Source of the DNA: Entoloma clypeatum
Lineage: Eukaryota; Basidiomycota; Agaricomycetes; Agaricales; Entolomataceae
Length of the DNA stretch: 64,000 nucleotides
Direction: 5' to 3'
Assembly: GCA_963565915.1 (NCBI GenBank)
Contig: OY751486.1
Span: 186,001 to 250,000, forward strand
The translations under genes were made by a program, and so were the position numbers. Positions 34,266 to 45,311 of this stretch are shown here, piece after piece; the stretch's first letter is position 1; each line of letters starts with the position of its first letter. The notes beneath the pieces were generated by a model that saw only the letters and a program-made list of their open reading frames with translations, had not been told where the DNA came from and did not search any database.

Positions 34266-34789
34266 GCCTCGTCTCACACCCAACCACCTCCTTTCACACC
34301 CAACAGTGTTGTTTCACACCCAACGGCCTCATCTTGCATGGAACGGCTTCAACTCACACCCAACCACCTCCTTTTGGCATTGTCTTGCTAGGTAGTGCAG
34401 TTGTATATATACATATTTCAAGTAAATTGTATACTAGAACTGGTTCAGCCTGGTTTTGACCAGTCCGTAACCACATTTAACTTGTCACCTCTAGTCTGGT
34501 CCAGTCCATCAGGGGTCAAGGTGGGATCGTAACTGGTTACGGTCCCAGTTAGACTTGGCAATAACATTGCTCTTCACCCTTCCTTCTTCTCGCATACTCT
34601 GCCCGAATCTTGGAATGGTTTGCCAAGCATAATATGACATATAATCCCCTCCTACCTAACTGATATAGTAGAAAACATTACTTGTTCCTGTGTAGACATA
34701 ATGAGGAGATATGCAATGTTTTTGGAGATTTGTTTACATGTATTTGACACATTTGATGCATGTGGTCATTGATTTGCTGATGGCCTGTC

Positions 34790-35025
34790 ACCGAATTGTC
34801 GCTGGTCTGTCACTGGTTTGTCACTCGTCTGTCACCAGTTTGTCGCTGGTGGGTCATTGTTTCGCTGATGGGCTGTTGCCAGTTTGTTGCCAGTTTCTCA
34901 CTGCTTTGTTTGCCGCTTTTTTCGCTTGTTTTTTACTGGTCTGTTGCTGGTCTGTTGCTGGTTTGTTGCTGATGGATCATTGTTTTGCCAATGGACTGTC
35001 ACCGGTTTGTTGCCAGTTTGTTGCC
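34790..35025. repeat. Degenerate TGTTGCTGGTTTG / TGTCACTGG minisatellite
   Basis: About 11-12 bp units repeated about 20 times with variants. The long plus-strand frame across it is a by-product. Confidence 0.7.
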
Positions 35026-35034
35026 GCTAGGGAA

Positions 35035-35658
35035 CTAGAAAGCAAACTGGTTGGTCTTGAGGAACTTGACAAACTCCTGCAGGTGCAGGTGCTTGGCAGG
35101 GGTTCCAGTGTAGGTAAAGTGGCTACACCGAAAACAAATGTGCCATGTGGACTCCCCAGGGGAGCCACACCGGCACCATGGATTCTCTGCAGGAAAGAAC
35201 CTGTGTTGGTAGTCACCGATGGGAGCGTGCTGGGTGATGGCACGCACCAATCGTGCTGTAAGCCCAGTCTTGTGATCCACAAGGCGCATCCAGGGGCCCC
35301 CCTTCAGGTGGGAGGTAACCAGGCGAGTTCCCATGGCACGAAGCCAGAAGAAGTTGTTGCCGACGTACTTTCAGATCAAGGAGAGAGCCTCCCAGTCCCT
35401 AAGCATGCGAATAGTGGCAGCCGCCATGGCAGCTGCAAGCGAGCATACTGGAGCATTGCCACGCTCCACCCTAGTGCAGGTGGCGTGGGCATGTACCAGC
35501 AAATGGGCATTGAGCCCCACATCCTTGGGAACATGGTGCAGGATGATCCTAGTGTCAGGGTCCCCATCTAGCTGGGGCCAGATAGAGTCAGTGATAGCCA
35601 GGGACAAGACCTGGGCGGAGTGAGGGGAGGCGTCGAATGCCAATTTATTAAACAGCAC
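35035..35658 (-). pseudogene. LINE (Tad/I-like) 3' end: RNase H and zinc-ribbon tail
   Basis: One minus-strand frame from 35658 to 35035 is broken by a single TGA near 35371. The first part (SAQVLSLAITDSIWPQL, RIILHHVPKDVGLNAHL) resembles the end of an RNase H domain. The second (LTARLVRAITQHAPIGDYQ, then FFPAENPWCRCGSPGESTWH and CFRCSHF) is the Cys/His tail usual in fungal non-LTR polyproteins. The RT and endonuclease are absent, as expected for a truncated LINE scrap. Confidence 0.65.
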
Positions 35659-35659
35659 G

Positions 35660-37940
35660 CCTACATACGCAGGGAAGCCTGGGTAAGATACTCACATTGG
35701 AGGAGAGAAGAATGTGAAGAGTGGGGCGATGAAGATACTTTGTAAAAGTCCTGTTATTGCAGATACAGATACATCGAGTATTTATACCTACAAGGATGCG
35801 CACAGACCATGTACAAACAAGTACAAACTGAGTTCTGTCACAGAACCATAAACTCACGTATAAGGTAATATGTGACTTATAGTCACATAGTGTGACAAGC
35901 ACATGATGTGACATAACATGACATATGTTATGCATGTCTGACACATATCTAATGAGTCAGGGATCTAGAGCGAGTCTAGATTGTTCTAAGTCTAGAACAC
36001 TTCCATATGTAACTCCACTATGTTGCGCTGCCGTTATTTTGGAAAGGGGTCCCAATTTTGGAAGTCGGAGGAGTGGACGGAGGAAGCGGAAGTATTGACA
36101 TCAAAGTGACGTGCAAGCGGAGGTGGTCGGACAGGGATGCGATGTAGTATGTGATTTGTCGATGTGTTACGACCGAGGAAGAGCAGAAGGTCACAAAGTC
36201 ATTGATGTACTCTCGTACAATGCTCTCTTCGGACATGGACAGGAGGAAGAGGGTAAACTTGGTTGATATTCAAACTGAGGAACTACGGACAATGTATCAA
36301 AGGTTAAATACAATGAGTAATTACTTTATGGAGTTAGTCGGAATCGGTTTGGAGATGTAGCGCATGGTTTTCGGAATAGTGGCGTCGTGACAAAGTATGT
36401 TGTCGAGCCAACCAGAGGAAACTGGCGGTGCACGGGACTACCGGCGATGGTATTTGAAATGGTCCATGGCAATGTTCAGAGAAGCGGAGGATGTCAGAGG
36501 GAATGGCAAGGCTGCGAAGAGCAATGGGAAGTCGGAGTTGATCGGAAATGGATCGGAATTGGTCAGAGTTGGAACGGAATGTAACAACCTGGCACTGATG
36601 CACACTTCAGGCACACGCAAGGCAGAACTCTGGATGAGGTCAGTGAAGTGCTCAGAGACTTTGTCAGCCCAACAAAATAAGCAAATAAACTTCTCAGCCA
36701 GTCTGAGATTGCCAACTCATGAATTACATACCGACTCCTAGATCAGCTATCCTGACCTCAGCTCTGCTCCATGTATGTGCAGCGTTCAGATCTCTGTCAG
36801 AAAGTGAATAGGGTATTGGGTGAGATCGAATGCTGGTGATGGTGCAGCTGTCAGGACCTGTCATGGTGGATGTTTTGGGAGCAACACTCGGGTTAAACGA
36901 TGACACATTGTTTGGCACAGCCATCAGGATGTTGGCAGACTTGATATCTGTAGGTGGGGGCATGATGGGAGGAGTTGAAGGTGGGTTGGATTAAAGATAA
37001 TTGAGGCCTAAAATGACTTGTCAAGTAACTTGCTTCAGTAGGCTGGTTGGCATTAGACGGTTCTTCCAGCACTGAGAAAACATATCCAGATCCTCAGTCA
37101 ACAGCTCAGTTACAGGACAGAGATGTCGCCCACTTGGGCCATCATGGTAGAAGTGGTCTACCAGTTGAAGGACATGTAAGTGGTCTGGATGGAGGTGAGA
37201 GTGATTGTGTACAGACTGGAGATAATCCAGTTCATGAAGCTGGGCTGCATCCATGGCAAAGCCTTCATAGAAAAGCGTAAGATGGGGAATTGAAAATACT
37301 TACTATTGTCTCCCTCTAGTTTGCTGTGGCAGTGTGGGGCCACCTCACTTTGTGGCACATCAGTCACTGATCCAATTTTCTACCCTGCCCCATGTGGTGA
37401 CACTAATTGGACACATGATGTGATTTTCCATCCAAAAACTCCGACATGGCATGCTCCAGCAAGTGATATCAGCATGACTCCTCCAAATATGGTAGCTGAA
37501 CACTGATAATGGAATATTTCAACCATCCAACCCATCCATGTCACTATTAAGGCTGGATCATTACTTTTATGCACATTAGAGATAATCTCTCCCATAGAGC
37601 TAGGTCATATGAGTCAAATCACAAGCTACACGCAAAATCCAGTGAAGTAAGGATAGTCTGCACTGCCACAGTGAACTAGAGGGAGACGACACAAGACAAG
37701 ATTCAAAATTTAGCCTTTGCCAATGATAATGGAAATTCCTTTGCAAAATAATATAGATGGAAAACACTTTGGCCTTTGCTAAAGAATATCTTTTGCAAAT
37801 GCAACAAACAGTGTAAATACTACATAATAATTCACACGGGGTCGCCGGACCAATGTTCCTCTCGCGAACATAGTGAACAAAGGATGATGTAATATAGTAT
37901 TTTTTATCTTGATAAATCATGTGAACATTGATTGTTGCAT
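35660..37940. other. Intergenic, no supported gene
   Basis: Contains scattered repeat-like phrases (CACATGATGTGACATAACATGACAT near 35900). All ORFs are short and of poor composition. Confidence 0.4.
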
Positions 37941-37941
37941 T

Positions 37942-38094
37942 TTATATAAGCACAACCTGAGACATGAATGTTTTCATGTGACAGGTCAAATAATAAATGT
38001 TCAACTTGCCAAGGAAAAACAGGAACACAAGTCGAACATTTATTATTTGACCTGTCACATGAAAACATTCATGTCTCAGGTTGTGCTTATATAA
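37942..38094. repeat. Perfect 61-bp inverted repeat (hairpin) with 31-bp spacer
   Basis: Arm 37942-38002 is the exact reverse complement of arm 38034-38094. With one mismatch the pairing continues five more base pairs into the spacer, so an RNA copy would form a hairpin of about 67 bp with a 19-nt loop. The right arm directly abuts the broken end of the recombinase gene remnant. Confidence 0.9.
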
Positions 38095-38101
38095 GGAGCC
38101 T

Positions 38102-38595
38102 GCTCGACTTCAGATATATTAGCCTGGTCACAAAAATAATGAAATGCTCCAAGACCTGAGCCATGGGTCTCGGCTGTATTCGGTGCCCAAGCCTCTTTCA
38201 AGACTTCTTTTACCCAGTTGACCATAGCCTGTGTGAGTGGCAATGGGTTGCCCATTGTGTCACAGGGAATCCGTGATTTGAGAGGTTGCCATAGACGAAG
38301 GCGATCCTTGGCAAGACATTTGGGGCGAAGAATTGATGGGGGCGGAATGTCAGTCCCGATTTCGGTGCTGGTAAGTGGTCAGGACAATGTGGTGTCAGGC
38401 AAGGTCGAATGTGTTAGATCTGCTGATGGGTGAGATGGGAGTATTGCCATGTTCACCAATGCTGTCGCCATCTTCGACGATCTGGTGAAATTTGAAGATG
38501 TCGTGCTCGAGCTCCATGAGATACTGGGCGTATTGGCGGTGCTTGGCTTGGTTGATTTGCTTGGATTCATTGTTTGGTCTCTTGGCATCCATGCT
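38102..38595 (-). pseudogene. Tyrosine-recombinase N-terminal (core-binding) domain remnant
   Basis: The minus strand reads LRLWQPLKSRIPC, then LTQAMVNWVKEVLKEAWAPN, then TAETHGSGLGAFHYFCDQ and SEVEQAP. This is the SAM-like core-binding pattern (AWAPSTxxTYGSGLLxFHxFCD) of an agaricomycete mobile tyrosine recombinase family. An upstream piece (YLMELEHDIFKFHQIV) lies in another frame near 38500. The catalytic domain is missing: the gene stops at the 61-bp inverted repeat. Confidence 0.6.
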
Positions 38596-39116
38596 GCCTT
38601 GAATGTCTCATGCATCATGGACAATTTCTGCAATGGCGGGATGGATGGGGAGTTTTTTTTTTTTTTTTTCCTTTTTAAAACCACATTTATATCCCGGTGC
38701 TCGGACGCAGTCCGGGCCTTGTAAACTAAGTACAAGGAGAAACACTAAACTACTGTAGAAACGAACGAGACATTAATACATGGGAGACAGTCAGGCCCTC
38801 GGAGCGGCCTATGTTGAAATACGAAAGAAGGAAACGTAGGGAGAGAAAATTTGAGTGTATATGTGTGAATATAGATCACGATATAAGAGTATGATGATTG
38901 CTATACAAAGTTAGCAAATGATCAAGTTTGAAAAGAAAAGGAAGTCGGGTTGTTGGAAAGAAACCCAACGAAAGAGAGAATATTATACCTTTGATTCGCG
39001 CAGTCCCGACGGTCATACAACTCAGAACCTAGATCTTTCGATCGGTTCTTTGCCAACCAGGGTAGAGTGGGCAGGTACTCGCTGTTGCCAGCGTTCCCAA
39101 GTCCCTCTGCTATCCG
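38596..39116. other. Intergenic with a T16 homopolymer
   Basis: A run of about 16-17 T at 38653-38669 (poly-A on the minus strand) could mark the end of a retroposed copy, but no body is recognised next to it. Confidence 0.35.
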
Positions 39117-39128
39117 GGGCCCATAACC
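39117..39128 (-). promoter_or_regulatory. Copia primer-binding site remnant
   Basis: GGGCCCATAACC directly abuts the TG end of the following LTR. It is one base different from the site at 45698-45709, and shows that the neighbouring LTR was a 5' LTR of a minus-strand element. Confidence 0.6.
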
Positions 39129-39437
39129 TGTTGAAGTTCCACCTGGGCGCTAGCCACAGATGTACTGAGCAACCTGCTACAGTGGAAGTACTCTACATAA
39201 CCGTTCTAGTCACTTACATGGTTTGGGAGGGGTGAGGCTGGTGAGAGCGGTTGAGGCTGGTAAGAGCGATGGAGCTGGTTAAGAGTCAAGAGACAACTTG
39301 TTGATATTGACAGTTTCCTGGTCTTATATACCGTACTACTGTTTGTACCAACCAAACAAGTATGTAATGAAGATATGTAAAGGTCACGTGATGTAATCTA
39401 ATCTAATCTAATCTACGTGATGGGAAAAGTTTCAACA
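39129..39437 (-). mobile_element. Copia-type LTR (remnant 5' LTR)
   Basis: Starts TGTTGAAG and ends TTCAACA. It is about 85-90% similar to the solo LTR at 61743-62042. It contains a TATA-like word CTTATATACC. No matching 5-bp duplication flanks it, in keeping with its being one end of a larger, deleted element. Confidence 0.8.
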
Positions 39438-39559
39438 CATACCAGACCAGAAGAAAGCCGAGCACGATAGATTGGACAGCGAAAAAAATGGCGCTGCCCG
39501 TCTGGAATAACCGAGTCCTCGTAAACTCGAACTCGGAACTGGAGACATCTCTTTGAGCA

Positions 39560-39900
39560 ATGTTGTCTATCGTCGACTTGGCACGACGTGTGGTGGGAGT
39601 AGTGCACCCGTCTCGACGTGAAGTGAGAGTGGGGGTGCAGTCGTGTCGTCGACGATTGGAGTGGTGGGTCTCGTGGTGCACCCGTCCCGCCTCCTGGTGC
39701 GTCTCGCCGAACAACTGTCTTGCCCCTTCGTTGATGAGGCGGACCTCGTGGCGCAGCTGTCTCGTCTCATCGACGACGATGTGTTGTGGAGGGCCTCGTT
39801 GGGCAGCCCTCTCATCTCTTCTCCCTCGACGGGGTGGAGCGGTGGGTTTCGTGGTGTAGCCGCAGTGGTGGGCGCAGCCATCTGTCCACGGGGTGGCGTG
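39560..39900. repeat. Degenerate GC-rich tandem repeat (GTGGTGCACCCGTC core)
   Basis: Units around GTGGGTCTCGTGGTGCACCC recur with insertions. The minus strand reads as repeated RRDGCTT and TRRxDSC peptides. Open frames on both strands here and up to 40550 are of doubtful reality. Confidence 0.5.
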
Positions 39901-39994
39901 GTGGCAAATGCAGCTGTCTCGGCCCTTCATCGAGGAGGTGGAGAGGGGCGGGAGTGGCAAATTTTGCGAGGGGGTGAGCTTGTAGGAGACGAGG

Positions 39995-40444
39995 TTGCGA
40001 GGGCACGGCGGCTGTGTCTTCCACATGAGTAGACGGGCATGTCGTTTAGCCTCGACGACGTTCGTTTTCGGTGCGTGGTCGGTTTTCATCGCGACGGACG
40101 TCAACCGCGTGTTTCCTAAGAGCAGCCTGCATAGCCTGCCTCAACCTCCGCTTTTCGTGGACCCATATGCGCTTGCACGCTCAGCTCGGAACCCTGTCGA
40201 CTTCGTCATGCCACCAATGGTCCCTACCCTCGACCCACGCAACTGGATTGCCCGCCCTCCTCAGAAGCACGACGTGCTCTACCAAGGACACTCCTTCAAG
40301 GCACTATCCACGATGGCCTTGGTCGTGATCGGCCTTCTACCAGAGTTGTCATCACCAGCGACGAGGGAAGGAGGGGACGAAGAGTCATTGACCCGGTCAC
40401 ACAAGGACTCGACGGAGAAGCCAGCGAAGATGCCACGCCGATGA
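39995..40444 (+). CDS. Doubtful ORF, unrecognised
   Basis: 149 codons with a reasonably protein-like middle (VDPYALARSARNPVDFVMPP, NWIARPPQKHDVLYQGHS). The opposite strand is also open, and the region adjoins a GC-rich repeat. No domain or splice structure is convincing. Confidence 0.2.
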   Translation: MRGHGGCVFHMSRRACRLASTTFVFGAWSVFIATDVNRVFPKSSLHSLPQPPLFVDPYALARSARNPVDFVMPPMVPTLDPRNWIARPPQKHDVLYQGHSFKALSTMALVVIGLLPELSSPATREGGDEESLTRSHKDSTEKPAKMPRR

Positions 40445-40599
40445 GGGCACAGGCCAAGAAGGCGGTTCGACGATGTGCAAACAGGATGTCGCTCGCCCTC
40501 GCGATGAGGGGCGAAGTTGTGAGGCTGAATTGTGGAGGGTGTTCCATAATCTACTACATCGTCGTAGTACAGAATATACATGCCATGATAACCCGTGAT

Positions 40600-41695
40600 T
40601 CAGATATCGCTGTCCTTGAACGCATATATGAACATTTCTCGAAGACACTTCCTGTCCGTGGAATCCAACGGTTTCCTTTGCACTGCCTCTTTGATCTGAC
40701 TCGGCGTGGCAGCGTGGGCAGCCGAGTTGCCTTCCCGTCGCACGTTGTTAAAGAGGCAGAGGAACCTGAAGGTGGCGAGTGAGGGGAGGTAAGTAGGCTT
40801 GCTAGCGAACTGCTGGGACAGCGTGGAAATGAGCCAATGAGCCAATTCGTACGCATTGCGGTTGCCACGGAGCGCCTCCCAAGACTCAACGTTCAAATCT
40901 TGGAGTATTTTTTGGCGCGTCGCATCGAGGAGGACACGAAGATGGAGAGGAGTAATAAGAAGGGTAATCTGGGTACGCCCGGTGTTGTTCTCAGTTGCTA
41001 GATCATCCAGGGATCAGGATGGCAAACGCACCTGTCTCAGACCCTCACAAACTTCGTCTCGAAGCTCTTTTTCCTCCACCAGGTTGTTGCGGAGATTCTG
41101 GATATCCTCGTCCAGCTTCTCATTCTGGGCTTCGAGCCTCTCATGCGACTGCTCTAATCGTGTGATGTCCGCCTTCAGACTCTCGTTCTGTTTCTCCAGC
41201 CTCTCGTTTGCCTTCTCCAGCCTCTCGTTCGTCTCCTCCACCACATCGAAACGTTTACTCAACGATATCAGCACCGCCTCTGCTGCGAAAGCTGTTCTCT
41301 TGGCGGTCAATCCATGAAGAAATCAAACACGAGACATACACACCATTGGACAGACGAGTCCCAAGGGCGTCACTTTGACGAGGGGTGAAAAGAGCGGTGA
41401 GGCCCTCACCGCCGAGGGTTGAGAGCGGTGCCGTCGCGGGTTTCGCTAGGTCCAGGCAGGTGTTCAGTAACCGCACACAAGGAATGAAGGAGGTGGGTCG
41501 CCGACCTGGACAATATTGAATGGTCATGTCGTCGACTGACAATGACTCGAGTTGATACGCAGTCCGTGCGTTTTTGGTTGTGTCTGTCAAGAGCTTTCCC
41601 ACGGCCCTCTCAATTGTCATCGTTTTTGGAGCTGTGGCCTTGACAGTGACTTTGGGATCGACGAATATGCCAGTGATGATCACCTTTTCAGACAT
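40600..41695 (-). CDS. Coiled-coil protein, unrecognised family
   Basis: Three exons, 41695-41342, 41298-41032 and 40968-40600, are joined in phase 0 by introns of 43 and 63 nt, giving 329 residues. The start is the first ATG after the upstream stop context. The N-terminal 118 residues are globular (KVIITGIFVDPKVTVKATAP, TIQYCPGRRP). Residues about 135-195 form a long coiled coil of repeated ERLEKxNExLxxDI heptads. The C-terminal 120 residues (NVESWEALRGNRNAYELAHW) are Leu/Arg-rich and helical. No enzyme motif, signal peptide or membrane segment. It lies just left of the assembly gap. It looks intact and is among the better host-gene candidates. Function unknown. Confidence 0.65.
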
Positions 41696-41752
41696 GTTGA
41701 GAGTACAAAAGTGAGAACACCACGAGGTGCCGCTTATCATTGATCAATCTAC

Positions 41753-41952
41753 NNNNNNNNNNNNNNNNNNNNNNNNNNNNNNNNNNNNNNNNNNNNNNNN
41801 NNNNNNNNNNNNNNNNNNNNNNNNNNNNNNNNNNNNNNNNNNNNNNNNNNNNNNNNNNNNNNNNNNNNNNNNNNNNNNNNNNNNNNNNNNNNNNNNNNNN
41901 NNNNNNNNNNNNNNNNNNNNNNNNNNNNNNNNNNNNNNNNNNNNNNNNNNNN
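41753..41952. other. Assembly gap (200 N)
   Basis: Exactly 200 undetermined bases, probably a placeholder of unknown true length. It falls where the reverse transcriptase of the minus-strand copia element should begin. Confidence 0.99.
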
Positions 41953-41989
41953 TGTCCACTCGGCACAGGCCCCACAGTCGCCCCCTTCC

Positions 41990-43096
41990 TTAGTCCTTCT
42001 TTGTGAAGGAACTACTACTACCCCTAACCCCCCTAACCCCTCGAGGCGGGTTAGTGTTCCTTCGTGGTCGAGGGTCATCAGCAGGCGGAGGATTCGCTGG
42101 CTGGTTCTGGACCTCAGGGTCATCCTGATTCGAAGGTGGTACATCAGCGCCGTCACGCTGGTTTCCATTTGGAGCAGAAGGGGGATCGGAGGATTCATCT
42201 CCGCTCGGCTGATTACGCCGGCGGGAATGATAATGAACATCTCCGTCTCCGAAGTGGTGATCAACATCGTCATCAGGGTTTCCGTCATCCTGAGACTCAT
42301 CATGGGAAGGCTCATTTCCCATAAGTGTGTGTTGTGGCACTTTGGTATCCGGACATCTCGGAAAGAGTGTTTCATCAAATACCGCGGTAGTACCAATAAA
42401 GATACTGTTTTTATCAGTCATAAACTGATATGCTTTTATTCCTGGTTTAAAACCCATAAAGGTCATAAGCTCCGCACGTGGATTTAATTTATTCACATGG
42501 CGTTCTTCAGGAATATAAACATAGGCAGCGCAGCCTAAAACTCGGAGATTTGATACATCAGGTTTTTCCCCTTTTAGAGATTCAAAAGGTGTTTTCCAAT
42601 AAAGTTGTTTAATTGGCGTGCGATTATAGACATGCACAGCGTGTAAAACACAAAACTCCCACCATGATTGTGGTAAGCAGGCGGCAAATCACATCGCCTG
42701 TGCTTTCTCTACAATGGTGCGGTTAATCCTTTTGGCTCGACCATTTTGTTGGGGTGTATTAGGAGCTGAAATTTCCATGGCAATTCCAAGATCCTCGAGG
42801 TATTTTACTACCCCAGTTTCCTTTTTGAACTCTCCCCCTCCATCAAAACGCCGTCTGCGAAATTGGGCATTAAACTGGGTTTTCATAAGTGTTGTCCACT
42901 TTTTGAATGCATCAGAGGTATCGGATTCGAGTTTCAACAATACCGTCCAAGCATGCCCAGAATAGTCATCCAAGAAGCTGACGTAGTATTTAAATTTGTG
43001 ATAGGAGACGATTGGAAACTCTTTGAGGTCCGAATGGAGCAACTCAAAGGGTCTGGAAGCACGTGAAGATGAAGGAGGGAAACTTTTCAACCTCAA
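41990..43096 (-). pseudogene. Copia integrase and linker, inactive
   Basis: The integrase core reads LLHSDLKEFP (first Asp), DDYSGHAWTVLL, FDGGGEFKKETG (second Asp) and TPQQNGRAKRINRT. The last box normally has Glu in VAERMNRT, and the catalytic Glu is Lys here. A TGA after VEKAQAM interrupts the frame before the piece with WWEFCVLHAVHVYNRTP-like sequence. The continuation through FESLKGEKPDVSNLRVLGC ends in an acidic, Pro-rich linker at the gap. The zinc-binding Cys pair upstream (KPCRPC) lies in this frame rather than in that of the gag ORF. Confidence 0.85.
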
Positions 43097-43130
43097 CTTC
43101 GCTTCTGCGCAGGGACGGCATGGCTTATCC

Positions 43131-45311
43131 TTAAGGGGAAATTGGACGTCCCTTTGCGTCGGGTGCCTTTTTCAGGACATCTTTACCAGGGTGTGCAAAC
43201 CGCTGATGCCAAATGCTGTAATTGGCTTTATAGACATCGATATTTCTAGCATTTAGCTGCGTGATTTGTTCAACGTGTGTATTTACCCAGTATATAGTTG
43301 AACTGGGAAAATGAGGTTCACATCTTAGTACACACTTTCCATCTTTGAAGAAACTAAGATTGTCAGCTGAGCCAGCGACATTTAATCCAGATTCTTGAAG
43401 AATTTCGCCCATCGACATGAGGCGAGTAGAAAGCTCCGGGATGTGTAAAACCGGATAAAGCCGAGTTGTTAGACTTCTAGGCTTTCCTTGACGCGATGGT
43501 ATCGTGTGAGTGATAAACACGGTCCCTCTTATAGAGATCTTTGCTTTGCCCGCAGTTTGGGCAGTACAGATTGATTTCTCTTCTTCATATGTTGCAAAGT
43601 CACTCATCTCTGAGGTGAAGTGCATACTAGCGCCGGAATCCATAATCCACTTGGCGTCATTAGTATCTTTGGATTTGTTCTTACATTTCAAACATGAGGC
43701 AAAATGATCATAGATTTCCTCCATAAAGGAGGCAGCAACGACAGGTGATTTAAAATAACTATGACCCGGTTCTAGTGACTCATCACGAATCTGGGTGTGT
43801 TCTTCTGTCATTGTGTGCTCATGTGAAATTTGTGAAAGAACGTACCTCGGGTCGTCGCATGACGAACCTCCGAAAAGCTCGTCGTCAACTTCATCCGCCC
43901 AACGGAAGCGCGTCCTCTTGGACGGTCCAGGTTCATCTTCATCAAACTCGTATTCCTCATCAAAGTCCATCACTGTATTGGCATCATAATCTTGGCATTC
44001 CATCAGGAACAGGGAAGCTTCGTCCATTACCTCATTGTCAGGGGTCGAATATATCCCCAGAATATCTTCGGGGTATATGACGTTATTGACGTTCTGGAGG
44101 GTCTGTGACGTTCCCACAATGCCAAGAGATGTGATAACATCACGCGCTGCCTGCATCTCAGGGTACATTGATGGTTGATTAACCGGAGCACCTGTGAAAC
44201 GCTGCGCGGATGTGTTTGTCATGCGATCGAGAAGTTCTCTCGCACCTGCAGTCATGATTTGTTCAGCGGGACTAGATGTCAACCGCGATTCGAGAGGAGG
44301 ACGACGACGAGGGTCAGTCGTCCGAGTAGAAGATTGTTGGGAGGGAATGACGCGTCCCGAGCCCGTGACAGTGGTAAAGGAGGGTGTCGGCAGATTCATA
44401 GTCATTGCCGATGAGGCAACATGAGAGCAGCCAGCGGTGTCGCCTGCAGCGGCTTCTTGGGCGCGCTGGGCCTTTTTCCAACTCTGTGACCCTTCCTTTT
44501 TGGGTACAAACGGCTGCTTTTTATTTTGATCACCGGAGTTGTTCGACGGTGTCTCCTTTGCCTTTCCTTTTCCTTTGTTCTGTTGTTGAGGTTTGCCGGA
44601 ATTCTGGTTTGACCCAGAAGCATCAGCAGGTCCCGGACCGTTACACCAGCGGGGTTCCTGTCCTTTCCGCTTGACAGCGGAGATCTTGTTGGCAGCCGGA
44701 AGTTGTGCTTTGGCTTGTACGCGCATATACTCCGCGGTTACAATCTCTTCAACATCTGACAGCTTGAAAGTATCCAACTTCCATTCCTTGGCAAGATGCG
44801 AACCAAGATGTTTCCATTTGGGAGGTAGACGGTGCACAGCAAGCATCCCTTGCAATTTTGTTGCGAAGGGGATCTTGTGCCCATCGAGGCATGCCAAGAG
44901 ATCACGGAATTTAGAGAATTCCGGACGGGGGTCACCACCAGACAGGTGCCAATTGAGAGTCAAGGCGAAGTCTTTGAACATCTTGTCAGGGCCTTTGTTC
45001 TCAAAGAGAACCTTCAGCTGATCCCAAACTTCTTTCAAAGTCTGGAATGCTGTAACCTCGTGTTTTACAGATTCCACCAGAGATAAGACGATTGCGCTGC
45101 ACGCTTTCAAGTCTTTCTCCTTCCACTCGCGGAACTCCTTTCGTTGTTCAGACGTCGAAGCGGTTGTCAGGGAGGATGGCTGTCTCCAGTCCCCGGATAC
45201 AAGCATCCAGGTCCCTTCAAACTGTAAGAACCCTGTCATCTTATCGCTCCACTCCTTCCAGTTAGAGCCGGTCATCTTGACGACAGCGGATTTGTAATCA
45301 AAAGAAGACAT
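43131..45311 (-). CDS. Copia gag-protease polyprotein (5' part)
   Basis: ATG at 45311 (MSSFDYKSAVVKMTGSNW); the open frame gives about 726 residues. The N-terminal 200 residues are a copia gag (FQTLKEVWDQLKVLFENKG, LQGMLAVHRLPPKWKHL). A Gln/Lys-rich basic region follows, then an acidic stretch. The aspartic protease motif WIMDSGASMHFT lies near residue 560, and the pre-integrase block IWHQRFAHPGKDVLKK is at the end, where the frame is lost. No CCHC knuckle is obvious. It would form the particle shell and process the polyprotein. Confidence 0.8.
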   Translation of the reverse strand: MSSFDYKSAVVKMTGSNWKEWSDKMTGFLQFEGTWMLVSGDWRQPSSLTTASTSEQRKEFREWKEKDLKACSAIVLSLVESVKHEVTAFQTLKEVWDQLKVLFENKGPDKMFKDFALTLNWHLSGGDPRPEFSKFRDLLACLDGHKIPFATKLQGMLAVHRLPPKWKHLGSHLAKEWKLDTFKLSDVEEIVTAEYMRVQAKAQLPAANKISAVKRKGQEPRWCNGPGPADASGSNQNSGKPQQQNKGKGKAKETPSNNSGDQNKKQPFVPKKEGSQSWKKAQRAQEAAAGDTAGCSHVASSAMTMNLPTPSFTTVTGSGRVIPSQQSSTRTTDPRRRPPLESRLTSSPAEQIMTAGARELLDRMTNTSAQRFTGAPVNQPSMYPEMQAARDVITSLGIVGTSQTLQNVNNVIYPEDILGIYSTPDNEVMDEASLFLMECQDYDANTVMDFDEEYEFDEDEPGPSKRTRFRWADEVDDELFGGSSCDDPRYVLSQISHEHTMTEEHTQIRDESLEPGHSYFKSPVVAASFMEEIYDHFASCLKCKNKSKDTNDAKWIMDSGASMHFTSEMSDFATYEEEKSICTAQTAGKAKISIRGTVFITHTIPSRQGKPRSLTTRLYPVLHIPELSTRLMSMGEILQESGLNVAGSADNLSFFKDGKCVLRCEPHFPSSTIYWVNTHVEQITQLNARNIDVYKANYSIWHQRFAHPGKDVLKKAPDAKGRPISP

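Noticed and set aside
34711..35571. 286-codon plus-strand ORF
   Set aside because: Runs across a short minisatellite and then opposite the LINE RNase H frame; composition fits read-through of repeats.
39129..39437. Solo LTR
   Set aside because: A primer-site copy directly abuts it and the flanking 5-mers do not match, so it is a remnant 5' LTR.
41688..42006. ORFs of 70-215 codons composed largely of X
   Set aside because: They span the 200-N gap and are artefacts of translating N.
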